Of a DNA stretch of 64,000 bases, positions 1 to 8,393 are shown piece after piece. The notes below the pieces were generated by a model that worked only from the letters and a program-made list of their open reading frames with translations, had not been told where the DNA came from and did no database searches. Every line of letters begins with the position of its first letter. The stretch's first letter is position 1. Location: the NCBI RefSeq assembly GCF_009380165.1, contig NZ_WHUF01000004.1, positions 682,001 through 746,000 of the forward strand, in the 5' to 3' direction. Source of the DNA: Rugamonas rivuli (GTDB taxonomy: Bacteria; Pseudomonadota; Gammaproteobacteria; Burkholderiales; Burkholderiaceae_D). The translations under genes were made by a program, and so were the position numbers.

Positions 1-1580
1 GCCGCCTCGCCGCCGGCCAGCGTGCCCACCGCGTGCGAAACCTTGAAGTCGATCGAATCCATCACGCCGCGCGCGTGGCGCACGTCGTCGTTGACCTGGA
101 TGGAATCGAGCAGCGCGCGGCCGGCCGCGTCGGATGGGCCGAAGGGATTGATCACGCCATCGTAGATGCCCTTCACCAGCTTGTCGTACAGCAGATAGCC
201 GTGGGTGTCCTTGTCCTTGATGGTGTTGACGCTGTGGTTCAAGCCGATGTCGTAGTCGAAGCCGTTGGCGCTGCCGGTCAGGCCCACCACGTAGCGCTGG
301 CTTTCGCTGGTCAACTCGCTGGTGCGGCGGCCGCCGTCGTTGAGGCGGATGCGCAGCTCGACATCGCCGACCACGTCGTCGTCGGCACTGGCCTCGTCCG
401 AATCCAGGTTGTACTTGGCCAGCGCCGGAATCTTCTTGTAATTGATGTTCGCCCGCACCCGCGCCGACGAGGCCACATAGGTAGTCTTCGAGCGGCTCAG
501 CGCCACCTCGGCGAACAGCTGGTTGTTGGCGTTCAGCTGCAGCACGCCGCGGCTCAGCAGGTTGGCCTTGTCCGACTTCGGATACAGCTCCGTGTCGCCC
601 ATGTAGTTGTAGGTGCAGGCATCGACGCCGCCGATGCCGGCCGGCAGATACAGGTTGGCCGGCGCCGAGCATCCCGGCACCGACGGATTGATGGTGCGGT
701 TGGTCAGCGGCTTGCCGTTGATGGTGAAGCCGTTGTCGTTCAGGTAGTCGCGCTGGGCGCCGGTCAGGCGGATATTGGCCGGCGACGTGTAGCCGGACAG
801 CAGGTGCGGCAGACGCTCGGGGATGTGCAGGTTGTCGATGAACTTGCGCTGCGAGGTGCTCAGCGCGTCGGTGCGCTGCAGGTCCGCCACCATGAAGACA
901 TTGTAGCCGTCCTTGGCCACGTCGCCGGTGCCGGCGGTCAGCGTGGCGGTGCGCTTGCCGGCGCCGCCCTCCTTGGTCTTGCTGCCGTAGGCGTTCAGCT
1001 CCACGCCCTGGAAGTCCTTGCGGGTGATGAAGTTGATCACGCCGCCGATGGCGTCGGTGCCGTACAGCGCCGAGGCGCCGTCCAGCAGCACTTCCACGCG
1101 CTGGATGGCGGCGGCCGGGATGTTGTTCAAGTCGACGCCGGTGTCGTCGCCGGGCGAGGCGAAGTTGGCCATGCGGCGGCCGTTGAGCAGCACCAGCGTG
1201 GACGAGGTGCCGATGCCGCGCAGGTTGGCGCTGTTGAAGCCGCGCTGGTCATGGCCGTCGGTGATGCTGGCGCCGTCGGTCAGGCCGCCGACGTTGGCCG
1301 ACACGCGCGCCATCAGTTCCGAAGCGGTGGTGACGCCGGCCTTCTCGATCTCCTCGCGGGTGATGACCTGCACCGGCAATGCGGTTTCCGATTCGATGCG
1401 GCGGATCGCCGAGCCGGTGATCTCCACCTTGGGAATCGGCGCGGCGCTGGTGGCGGCCGGCGCATCCTGCGCCACTGCCGGCTGGACCAGCGCCAGCAAA
1501 CCCGTCACCGCGCCCACGCTCAAGGCCAGTCGCACCGACTGTGTCATCGTCGTTACCCGCATGCTGTGTACTTCACCCAT
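1..1580 (-). CDS. TonB-dependent receptor, 5' part (truncated by left window edge)
   Basis: Outer-membrane, TonB-energised uptake receptor. The minus strand from the ATG at 1578-1580 stays open for 526 codons to the window edge. It opens with a signal peptide (about residues 7-35, ending PAVAQ-DAP), then a plug domain: the TonB-box-like KVEITGSAIRR, QVITREEIEKAG, LRGIGTSSTLVLLNGRR and LLDGASALYGTDAIGGVINFITRKDF. The first barrel strands follow (about 160 onward), with a Cys pair in an extracellular loop. Met7 or Met12 are alternative starts; Met1 has a GAGAGA-like site in front. It is divergent from the deacylase at 1740, so a shared substrate is plausible, but the ligand cannot be read from the sequence. 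The C-terminal barrel lies outside the window. Confidence 0.93.
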   Translation of the reverse strand, partial: MGEVHSMRVTTMTQSVRLALSVGAVTGLLALVQPAVAQDAPAATSAAPIPKVEITGSAIRRIESETALPVQVITREEIEKAGVTTASELMARVSANVGGLTDGASITDGHDQRGFNSANLRGIGTSSTLVLLNGRRMANFASPGDDTGVDLNNIPAAAIQRVEVLLDGASALYGTDAIGGVINFITRKDFQGVELNAYGSKTKEGGAGKRTATLTAGTGDVAKDGYNVFMVADLQRTDALSTSQRKFIDNLHIPERLPHLLSGYTSPANIRLTGAQRDYLNDNGFTINGKPLTNRTINPSVPGCSAPANLYLPAGIGGVDACTYNYMGDTELYPKSDKANLLSRGVLQLNANNQLFAEVALSRSKTTYVASSARVRANINYKKIPALAKYNLDSDEASADDDVVGDVELRIRLNDGGRRTSELTSESQRYVVGLTGSANGFDYDIGLNHSVNTIKDKDTHGYLLYDKLVKGIYDGVINPFGPSDAAGRALLDSIQVNDDVRHARGVMDSIDFKVSHAVGTLAGGEA

Positions 1581-1739
1581 AATTTTCTCTCTGGCGGTTA
1601 TGTAAATAATTCTATTAAACTAACTGTACGCACATCGCCGCGAAAACTCAAGAAACCGGCCCCCCTTTCGCCGCCCAGCGATTTACTTTGTGAAAATAGT
1701 GCTACATACTCAATCTTTGTCGAAAAAGTCCGCCCCGCC

Positions 1740-2879
1740 ATGCAAGTACACAAACATCCCATCTCCGGCCCGCACAGCAACGCCGCCTTCGAACTGACCA
1801 GCCTCCACTTCGGCGCCCCGGGCGCCGGCAAGAAGGTCTACATCCAGGCCTCGCTGCACGCCGACGAAGTGCCCGGCATGCTGGTGGCGCAGTATCTGCG
1901 CAAGACGCTGACGGCGCTCGATGCGGCCGGCCGCATCGCCGGCGAAGTGATACTGGTGCCGGCCGCGAACCCGATCGGCCTGGCGCAGGCCATCCACGGC
2001 GCCGCCTTCGGCCGCTTCGACCTCACCACCGGCATCAACTTCAACCGCTCGTACAAGCACGTGGCGGACGACCTGAAAAAATCGCTGGCCGGTCTGCTGG
2101 GGCAGGACGCCGACGCCAACGTGCGCCTGATCCGCGAACACGCGCGCGCCTCGATCGCCGCCTGGCAGCCGTCCACCGACGCCGACACGCTGAAGAAAAC
2201 CTTGATGACGCTGGCGGTCGACGCCGACATCGTGCTCGATCTGCACTGCGACAACGAGGCCGTGCTGCACATCTACGCCGGCACGCCGCTGGCCGAAGGC
2301 ATCGCGCCGCTGTCGGCCATCATGGGCGCGCATGCGCTGCTGCTGGCCTACCAGGCCGGCGGCGAACCGTTCGACGAAGCCTGCAGCCGCCTGTGGTGGG
2401 ACCTGGACCAGCACTTCGAAGGCCGCTATCCGATACCCGCCGCCTGCCTGTCGACCACCATCGAACTGCGCGGCGAAATGGAAGTGAGCTACGCGCTGGC
2501 CGAGCGCGACGCCGCAGGCCTGATCCAGTTCCTGACGCTGAACGGCGTGCTGCAGGCGGAAGACGCCGCGGCCGCAGCGGCGGCCGCCGTGCTGCCCGCG
2601 CCGCTGTGCGCGGCCACGCCGCTGGAAGGCGTCGAGCCGCTGTACGCGCCGCACGCCGGCATCCTGGTCTACACCCGCGAGCTGGGCGCGCACGTGGCGC
2701 CAGGCGACGCCGTGGCCGACCTGATCGACCCGGTCAGCGGCGAGACCACGACCATACGCGCCGGCGTGGCCGGCGTATTCTTCGCCCGCAGCGCGCACCG
2801 CCACGTGATCCGTGGCATGAACGTCGGCAAAGTCGCCGGCGCCCAGGCATACCGTGCCGGCGACCTGCTGAGCCAATGA
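1740..2879 (+). CDS. Succinylglutamate desuccinylase / aspartoacylase family deacylase
   Basis: 379-aa cytoplasmic zinc hydrolase of the M14-like AstE/AspA family, expected to release an amino acid from an N-acyl derivative. The zinc ligands fit H40 and E43 (SLHADEVPG) and H169 (DLHCDNEA). The substrate-binding NPIGL and NFNRSY motifs lie near 77 and 100, and a late Glu sits in TTIELRGEMEV. The C-terminal 90 residues form a beta-rich lid like that of AspA proteins. The start is the ATG at 1740; the same frame stays open far upstream only because it lies antisense to the receptor gene. The stop overlaps the start of the YfcC-type carrier (ATGA), so the two are probably cotranscribed and act on one imported compound. 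The exact acyl-amino acid is unknown. Confidence 0.88.
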   Translation: MQVHKHPISGPHSNAAFELTSLHFGAPGAGKKVYIQASLHADEVPGMLVAQYLRKTLTALDAAGRIAGEVILVPAANPIGLAQAIHGAAFGRFDLTTGINFNRSYKHVADDLKKSLAGLLGQDADANVRLIREHARASIAAWQPSTDADTLKKTLMTLAVDADIVLDLHCDNEAVLHIYAGTPLAEGIAPLSAIMGAHALLLAYQAGGEPFDEACSRLWWDLDQHFEGRYPIPAACLSTTIELRGEMEVSYALAERDAAGLIQFLTLNGVLQAEDAAAAAAAAVLPAPLCAATPLEGVEPLYAPHAGILVYTRELGAHVAPGDAVADLIDPVSGETTTIRAGVAGVFFARSAHRHVIRGMNVGKVAGAQAYRAGDLLSQ

Positions 2880-4285
2880 CATCGCATCCCATGACCACTA
2901 AAAAATTCAAGCTGCCGCACACCTTCGTCCTGCTGTTCATCATCCTGGCATTGATCGCGGCGGCCACCTGGCTGGTCCCCGGCGGCAAGTACGACACCCA
3001 CCTGGTCAACGGCAAGCAGCTGATCGATCCGTCCAGCTTCCACTACATCGCCAGCGCGCCGCAGGGCGTGACGGCGCTGATGAAGGCGCCGATCAAGGGC
3101 TTCGTCGACGCCGCGCTGATCATCGGCTTCGTGCTGATCGTCGGCGGCGCCTTCTCCGTGCTGCAGAAGACCGAAGCGGTCGACGCGATGATCAAGTCGC
3201 TGGCGCGCGCGCACGACAGCTCGGTGTTCATCCAGAAGGCGCTGATCCCGGTGTTCGTCACCATGTTCTCGATCGGCGGCGCCACCTTCGGCATGAATGA
3301 AGAAGCCATACCGTTTATATTGATTTTCGTGCCGCTGGCGCTGGCCCTGGGCTACGACACCGTCACCGGCGTGTCGATTCCCTTCCTCGGCTCGCAGGTC
3401 GGCTTCTCGGCCGCGTTCCTCAACCCCTTCAACGTCGGCATCGCCCAGGGCATCGCCGGCGTGCCGGTGTTCTCCGGCTGGGCCTACCGGCTGATCGTGT
3501 GGTTCATCGCCACCGCCATCACCATCGCGTTCCTGATGTGGTACGCCGCACGCGTGAAGAAGACCCCGGAGCTGAGCCCGACCTACGCGCTGGACCTGGA
3601 AAAACGCCGCGAACAGCCGCACGGCCTGGGCGAGTTCCACGGCATGACGGACAACCACAAGCTGGTGCTGGCGATCTTCGTCGGCTCGCTGGCCATCATG
3701 GTGGGCGGCGTGGTCGGCTACGACTGGTACATCGACGAAATCGCCGCGCTGTTCCTGACGATGGGCATCGTCATCGGCCTGGTGGGCAAGCTCGATTCGA
3801 CGCAGATCGTCGAAGCCTTCATCCAGGGCGCGCGCGACCTGGTGGGCACGGCGCTGGTGATCGCGCTGGCGCGCGGCACCATGATCCTGGCGCGCGACGC
3901 CCACATCATCGACACCATGCTGCACGCGCTGATGCCGCTGGTGCAGTCGTCCAGCCCCGTGTTCGCGGCGTGGAAGATGTTCGGCATCCAGACCGTGATC
4001 AACTTCTTCATCCACTCCGGCAGCGGCCAGGCCGCGCTGACCATGCCGATCATGGCGCCGCTGGCGGACCTGGTGGGCGTGACGCGCCAGACCGCGATCC
4101 TGGCCTTCCAGTTCGGCGAGTTCACCACGCCGATGATCCCGACCTCCGGCATCACCGTCGGCGTGCTCGCGCTGGCGCGCATCCCCTGGATCACCTGGGC
4201 CAAGTGGATGGTGCCGCTGCAGCTGATCTACGCCGTGCTGGCGCTGGCCCTGCTGGTGCCGCCCTGCCTGATGAACTGGCAATAA
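2876..4285 (+). CDS. YfcC/DcuC-superfamily membrane carrier
   Basis: 469-aa polytopic inner-membrane transporter with about 12 hydrophobic segments, the first at about 15-36 (FVLLFIILALIAAATWLVP). Family hallmarks are GGAFSVLQKTEAVDAMI, FSIGGATFGMNEEAIPF, FIHSGSGQAALTMPIMAPLADL and FTTPMIPTSGITVGVL. YfcC members are annotated as putative basic amino-acid antiporters, but the substrate is not established. The ATG at 2876 overlaps the deacylase stop by four bases. A second in-frame ATG at 2891 (MTTKKFK) is an equally possible start. The pairing with an AstE-like deacylase suggests import of an acylated amino acid or export of its product; that part is inference. Confidence 0.87.
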   Translation: MTSHPMTTKKFKLPHTFVLLFIILALIAAATWLVPGGKYDTHLVNGKQLIDPSSFHYIASAPQGVTALMKAPIKGFVDAALIIGFVLIVGGAFSVLQKTEAVDAMIKSLARAHDSSVFIQKALIPVFVTMFSIGGATFGMNEEAIPFILIFVPLALALGYDTVTGVSIPFLGSQVGFSAAFLNPFNVGIAQGIAGVPVFSGWAYRLIVWFIATAITIAFLMWYAARVKKTPELSPTYALDLEKRREQPHGLGEFHGMTDNHKLVLAIFVGSLAIMVGGVVGYDWYIDEIAALFLTMGIVIGLVGKLDSTQIVEAFIQGARDLVGTALVIALARGTMILARDAHIIDTMLHALMPLVQSSSPVFAAWKMFGIQTVINFFIHSGSGQAALTMPIMAPLADLVGVTRQTAILAFQFGEFTTPMIPTSGITVGVLALARIPWITWAKWMVPLQLIYAVLALALLVPPCLMNWQ

Positions 4286-4287
4286 CG

Positions 4288-4362
4288 TCGCTCCCGCGAA
4301 AGCGGGAGTCCATACTGAGCCAGCACTCCATGGACTCCCGCCTGCGCAGGAGTGACAGCGGT
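4288..4362. repeat. REP-like double palindrome (copy 1)
   Basis: Two inverted repeats separated by a short linker. The first is GCTCCCGC-GAAA-GCGGGAG at 4290-4308; the second is CTCCCGCCTGCGCAGGAG at about 4335-4352. The linker CCATACTGAGC and the following ATGGACTCCCGCC match the copy at 31527-31583, and the first palindrome recurs inside paaD at 38613-38632. It lies between the convergent carrier and acetyltransferase genes, where it may also act as a bidirectional mRNA-end hairpin. Confidence 0.8.
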
Positions 4363-4787
4363 CAGTTAGCGTAAATATTCGGGAAGTAGCGCTCCATCAG
4401 CGTGGTCGGCCGCGATGGCGGCGTGAAGCCGAATTTTTCGTACAGGCCGTGCGCGTCGCCGGTCGCCAGCGTGAAGCGGCGCAGGCCCTGCAAATCGGGA
4501 TGCGCCAGCACCGTCTCCATCAGCTGCTTGCTGTAGCCCCGGCCGCGAAACTCCGGCAGCACGAACACGTCGACCAGGTTGGCGAAGGTGGCGCAATCCG
4601 TCACCACGCGCGCAAAACCGATCTGCCGCCCGTCCAGATACGCGCCGAAGCACAGCGAATTGTCGATCGCCCGCTCCAGCACCGGCAGCGGCATGCCGAT
4701 CGCCCATGTCGACTGCTCGCTGATAAATTGATGAATCAGCGGCACGTCCAGATCCGCCTTGTTGGTGCTGATGTGCAGAGTCGTCAT
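4362..4787 (-). CDS. GNAT family N-acetyltransferase
   Basis: 141-aa acetyl-CoA-dependent N-acetyltransferase. The fold signature is clear: beta-4 VDVFVLPEF followed by the pyrophosphate loop RGRGYSKQLMETVL (about residues 79-100), then a C-terminal Tyr in HGLYEKFGF that fits the general-acid position of GNAT enzymes. Length is typical for a single-domain member. The start chosen is the ATG at 4785-4787; a longer frame to 4880 would add a hydrophobic lead without GNAT similarity. It is divergent from argH, sharing a 107-bp upstream region. Substrate unknown. Confidence 0.85.
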   Translation of the reverse strand: MTTLHISTNKADLDVPLIHQFISEQSTWAIGMPLPVLERAIDNSLCFGAYLDGRQIGFARVVTDCATFANLVDVFVLPEFRGRGYSKQLMETVLAHPDLQGLRRFTLATGDAHGLYEKFGFTPPSRPTTLMERYFPNIYAN

Positions 4788-4840
4788 GATTTCGATAATC
4801 AAAAAGCCAATGTTGACATATTTTTGAGCAGCTTGCGGTT

Positions 4841-4846
4841 TATAAT
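4841..4846 (+). promoter_or_regulatory. Candidate -10 box of the argH promoter
   Basis: A perfect TATAAT lies 49 bp before the argH start. A TTGACA at 4813-4818 is 22 bp upstream, which is too far for a standard sigma-70 pair, so the true -35 element is uncertain. No other promoter-like sequence stands out in the 4788-4894 gap. Confidence 0.45.
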
Positions 4847-4894
4847 CGCTGCTGACATTACTCATATCACTCACGCGCACAAGCCTTCCCCACT

Positions 4895-6292
4895 ATGACT
4901 GCACAACTTTCCAAAAAAAGCGAAGCCTGGTCGGCCCGTTTTAACGAACCCGTCTCGGACCTGGTCAAACGCTACACCGCCTCCGTCTTCTTCGACAAGC
5001 GCCTGGCCAAGGCCGACATCCAGGGCTCGCTGGCCCACGCCGAAATGCTGGCCGCGCAAGGCATCATCAGCGCCGCCGACCGCGCCGAGATCGAGCGCGG
5101 CATGGCGCAGATCTCGTCCGAGATCGAAGCCGGCCAGTTCGAATGGCTGCTGGACCTGGAAGATGTGCACCTGAATATCGAAAAACGCCTGACCGAACTG
5201 GTAGGCGACGCCGGCAAGCGCCTGCACACCGGCCGCTCCCGCAACGACCAGGTGGCCACCGACATCCGCCTCTACGTGCGCGCCGCCATCGACGACGTGG
5301 TCGAACTGCTGGGCGCCCTGCGCGGCGCCCTGACCGACCTGGCCGAGAAAAACGCCGACACCATCATGCCGGGCTTCACCCACATGCAGGTGGCGCAGCC
5401 GATCACCTTCGGCCACCACATGCTGGCCTACGTCGAAATGTTCGGCCGCGACGCCGAGCGCATGGCCGACTGCCGCAAGCGCGTCAACCGCCTGCCGCTG
5501 GGCGCCGCCGCGCTGGCCGGCACCACCTTCCCGATCGACCGCGAACGCGTCGCCAAAACGCTGGGCTTCGACGACGTCTGCCACAACTCGCTGGACGCCG
5601 TCTCCGACCGCGACTTCGCCATCGAATTCACCGCCGCCGCCTCGCTGATCATGACCCACGTGTCGCGCATGTCGGAAGAACTGGTGATCTGGATGAGCCC
5701 ACGCGTGGGCTTCATCGACATCGCCGACCGCTTCTGCACCGGCTCGTCGATCATGCCGCAAAAGAAAAACCCGGACGTGCCGGAACTGGCGCGCGGCAAG
5801 ACCGGCCGCGTGTACGGCCACCTGATGGGCCTCCTGACCCTGATGAAAGGCCAGCCGCTGGCCTACAACAAGGACAACCAGGAAGACAAGGAACCGCTGT
5901 TCGACACCGTCGACACCGTGGTCGACACGCTGCGCATCTTCGCCGACATGGCCGGCGGCATCAGCGTCAAGCCGGAAGCGATGCGCGCCGCCGCGCTGCA
6001 AGGCTACGCCACCGCGACCGACCTGGCCGACTACCTGGTCAAGAAAGGCTTGCCGTTCCGCGACGCCCACGAAGCCGTGGCCCACGCCGTGCGCGCCTGC
6101 GACGACCTGAAGATCGACCTGGCCGAGATGTCGCTGGACCAGCTGCGCGCCTACTCGACGCTGATCGAGCAGGACGTGTTCGCCGTGCTGACGCTGGAAG
6201 GCTCGGTCGCCGCGCGCGACCACGTCGGCGGCACCGCGCCCAACCAGGTGCGCAAGGCCATCGCCCGCGTGCGCGCGCAACTCGCCAAGTAA
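4895..6292 (+). CDS. argH: Argininosuccinate lyase
   Basis: 465-aa cytoplasmic enzyme for the last step of arginine synthesis, splitting argininosuccinate into arginine and fumarate. It is full length for the family. Diagnostic motifs are LHTGRSRNDQVATD (about 110), the TFGHHMLAY region, and the fumarase-superfamily signature GSSIMPQKKNPD, whose first Ser (about 284) is the catalytic base. The N-terminal WSARFNEP and the C-terminal GGTAPNQVRKAI are also typical. It is followed after 2 bp by the DUF6445 gene, so read-through is likely, although that neighbour has no known role in arginine synthesis. Confidence 0.98.
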   Translation: MTAQLSKKSEAWSARFNEPVSDLVKRYTASVFFDKRLAKADIQGSLAHAEMLAAQGIISAADRAEIERGMAQISSEIEAGQFEWLLDLEDVHLNIEKRLTELVGDAGKRLHTGRSRNDQVATDIRLYVRAAIDDVVELLGALRGALTDLAEKNADTIMPGFTHMQVAQPITFGHHMLAYVEMFGRDAERMADCRKRVNRLPLGAAALAGTTFPIDRERVAKTLGFDDVCHNSLDAVSDRDFAIEFTAAASLIMTHVSRMSEELVIWMSPRVGFIDIADRFCTGSSIMPQKKNPDVPELARGKTGRVYGHLMGLLTLMKGQPLAYNKDNQEDKEPLFDTVDTVVDTLRIFADMAGGISVKPEAMRAAALQGYATATDLADYLVKKGLPFRDAHEAVAHAVRACDDLKIDLAEMSLDQLRAYSTLIEQDVFAVLTLEGSVAARDHVGGTAPNQVRKAIARVRAQLAK

Positions 6293-6294
6293 GC

Positions 6295-6951
6295 ATGACG
6301 CGCCCTACGCTCACCTATCGCAAACCGCAGCTGGGGCGCGACTACTGGGTCATGGATAACATCCTGCCGAACGCGCAGGAAGTGGCCAGGCGCTGCTTCG
6401 CCCGCGAGGACTGGGAGCTCGGTGCGCCGCACCGCCCGGAACCATGGCCCGGCATGCGCAGCAAGGGCGCGCTGCTGCCGGACGAACTGGCGCAGGTGGA
6501 AGCCTGGGTCAGGAAAGTCACCGGCGCGAAGAAGCTGTGGCAGGAAGCCACGCCGACGGGCAGCACGCTCAATCACAACTACGTGCAGCTGGTGGGCGGC
6601 ATCGAGTCCGGCCCGCGTCCGCATACCGATTCACTCAAGCTGTGCCGCTACGCGGCGGTGATCTACCTGTCGCCCGAGCCGCTGCCGGAAGCCGGCACCT
6701 CGTTCTACCGCCTGCGCTATCCGGACGGCACGCTGGGCGGCAATTACTGCAGCCCGCCGCACGCCAACCTGCGCGAGGCGCTGGGCGTCACCAGCCTGCC
6801 GCCGCAGGCCTGGCACGAAGAACACCGGGTCGACAACCGCTTCAACCGCATGCTGCTGTACCGCGCCAACATGGTGCACTCGGCCAGCGGCTACTTCGGC
6901 TGCGACCATGACGACAAGCGCATGACCGCAGTTTTCTTCTGGATGGCCTGA
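6295..6951 (+). CDS. DUF6445-family protein, putative 2OG-Fe(II) oxygenase
   Basis: 218-aa protein resembling the uncharacterised DUF6445 family. An iron-binding facial triad can be drawn from the sequence: H110 and D112 in RPHTDS, and H195 in NMVHSASGYFG, with R209 (DDKRMTAVFF) placed to hold 2-oxoglutarate. The jelly-roll strands YAAVIYLS and TAVFFWM flank these residues. The ATG at 6295 lies 2 bp after the argH stop with no clear ribosome site of its own. Catalysis and substrate are inferred only from the motif pattern. Confidence 0.72.
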   Translation: MTRPTLTYRKPQLGRDYWVMDNILPNAQEVARRCFAREDWELGAPHRPEPWPGMRSKGALLPDELAQVEAWVRKVTGAKKLWQEATPTGSTLNHNYVQLVGGIESGPRPHTDSLKLCRYAAVIYLSPEPLPEAGTSFYRLRYPDGTLGGNYCSPPHANLREALGVTSLPPQAWHEEHRVDNRFNRMLLYRANMVHSASGYFGCDHDDKRMTAVFFWMA

Positions 6952-6961
6952 GCCCTGCGGC

Positions 6962-7618
6962 CTACTGGGTCACGATCTTCGATAGCACCGTGAACGCCGC
7001 GCCGGTCTGGTTCTGCTCCAGCAGGATGGTCAGCTCGGTGTAGGTGCAGATCATGTTGACCAGGTTGATCTTGTCCCACGCCAGCTGCTTGAGTATCGCG
7101 TGGTAGATGCCGGGCGTGCGGCTGGTGTCCGGATTCAGATGCAGCGTCACCGCGTTCAGGTTGTCCTGCCGCGCCAGCAGCCGCTCGTTGGCAAACACCT
7201 CCTCCACCATCCCCGTCAGCACCCGGCTGCAGATCACCATCACCTCGTTGACGCCGCGCGTGACCGTGACGAAGGCGCCGCGCATCGGCTCCGCCTTGGC
7301 CAGCAGCTGGCGGTGGCATTCGTTGATGCTGTCCGAATAGCGGTAGGTGTACTCGGTCAGCTCGGTGCGCGTGGTCAGCTCGCCGGTCTTCTGCGCCAGC
7401 GCCATTTCGTGGCGGCTCACCTCCGGCAGGCGCTCGGCCACGCGGCGCAGCGCCATCACCACCGCCGCCTGGCCGACCGGCTTCCACATATCGCTTTCAA
7501 GCTGCGGCTGCAGCTGGCGGGCCAGTTCCGACAGGTTGATCAAATTGCGCCGCAACCCTTCCGTGAGAAAGGACGACTCCATGACGATGCGTTCTACTTT
7601 GGTAGCAATCGACAGCAT
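6962..7618 (-). CDS. Conserved protein with an ACT-like C-terminal region
   Basis: 218-aa soluble protein without signal peptide or membrane segment. The N-terminal half is helical (SFLTEGLRRNLINLSELARQLQPQLE). The C-terminal half alternates strands and helices like tandem ACT domains (AFVTVTRGVNEVMVICS; GIYHAILKQLAWDKINLVNMICTY; LTILLEQNQTGAAFTVLSKI). ACT domains bind small ligands, often amino acids, so a regulatory role is likely, but no partner is evident. The start at 7618 is backed by a GGGGAGC site. It is convergent with the DUF6445 gene, 10 bp apart. Function unknown. Confidence 0.7.
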   Translation of the reverse strand: MLSIATKVERIVMESSFLTEGLRRNLINLSELARQLQPQLESDMWKPVGQAAVVMALRRVAERLPEVSRHEMALAQKTGELTTRTELTEYTYRYSDSINECHRQLLAKAEPMRGAFVTVTRGVNEVMVICSRVLTGMVEEVFANERLLARQDNLNAVTLHLNPDTSRTPGIYHAILKQLAWDKINLVNMICTYTELTILLEQNQTGAAFTVLSKIVTQ

Positions 7619-8393
7619 ACAAGCTCCCCTGTCCGCGCGCCGGCGGACAAAAACAAAACAGATAGCAGGCGCTGGGCCGTGCAGCGCACCGTGGTCGGCG
7701 GCGGCGCGGCGACGCAATCCCTCAGCCGGCGCCTCGGGTGGAGGCGCTACGACCGGCTGGATGCGGCAAGCGGTGTTAAATGGAGGCTAGGCTATAGCGG
7801 GGGCGGCGCCGTGGTGTGAGCGGCGCGCAGCGCGCGGGCGGAACTGACGTTATGCGTTGGGTGTGCGGTCATTTTCTTCTTCCTGTGGTTCCCGTTGCGC
7901 TTATTACCAAGGGTCGTGCCCTGCGCTTTTTATATGCCAGTCACGAACGTTATTTGCGCTGGCGTCAACTAGTTTAATTCGCAATATTAGAACTCTGCAA
8001 CCACGATTTGCTGAATTTTTGGGCATTGTGTTGCATAGCCACCGAAAATAGAGCTCGGCATCTACTTCGTTGTTGATATAAGACAAACCCTGTCTATCGT
8101 GCGCGTTGTAGCCGCGCGCATCTGGTATGGCGCTGCGTTTTTTACTCCCCTTGCGCATCGTTCGGTGCTTCGTGGAATTGTCTAATTTCGGACATTTTTT
8201 AATTCTGTGACTAATTTTCCAAGTTTTTTGACTTCGTGATCTCGACAGGAATAGTGTCGCCCCTACTCGCCGTTTTGCCTCAAAAAAAACGCTGTCCGGC
8301 CACCGCCGGCACGGCGCTGGGAACGCCGGGTTGGCCACTATCCCGGCCAAGGCTGCACCACGCGAAAACACACACAGACCCCATGGAGAAGAG
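7619..8393. other. 775-bp gene-free region upstream of the first M4 protease
   Basis: The first 230 bp are GC-rich like the surroundings. From about 7860 to 8290 composition shifts clearly toward A+T, including runs such as GACATTTTTTAATTC and CCAAGTTTTTTG. I find no convincing gene. A minus-strand frame covering about 7904-8150 is open but has no start or family likeness. A 16-bp motif at 8071 recurs upstream of the second protease. The composition change suggests acquired or regulatory DNA. Confidence 0.6.
8071..8090 (+). promoter_or_regulatory. Shared upstream motif of the M4 protease genes (copy 1)
   Basis: TTGTTGATATAAGACA followed by AACC, on the plus strand about 300 bp before the protease start. 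The same 16 bases occur at 19829-19844 before the second protease. The core TTGAT-ATAA-GACAA resembles a Crp/FNR-type box (TTGAT-N4-GTCAA, one mismatch); that reading is tentative. Confidence 0.5.

Noticed and set aside
33..1739. Long plus-strand open frame in front of the deacylase
   Set aside because: It is the in-register antisense of the TonB receptor; its product is low-complexity Ala/Val/Gly/Arg sequence without a family.
4813..4846. TTGACA plus TATAAT as a paired promoter
   Set aside because: The spacer is 22 bp, outside the workable range for sigma-70; only the -10 box is kept as a candidate.
4871..6280. 469-codon minus-strand frame over argH
   Set aside because: Shadow frame; argH on the plus strand has complete catalytic motifs.
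7904..8150. Hypothetical gene on the minus strand in the AT-rich island
   Set aside because: Open but without a supported start, ribosome site or recognisable similarity.
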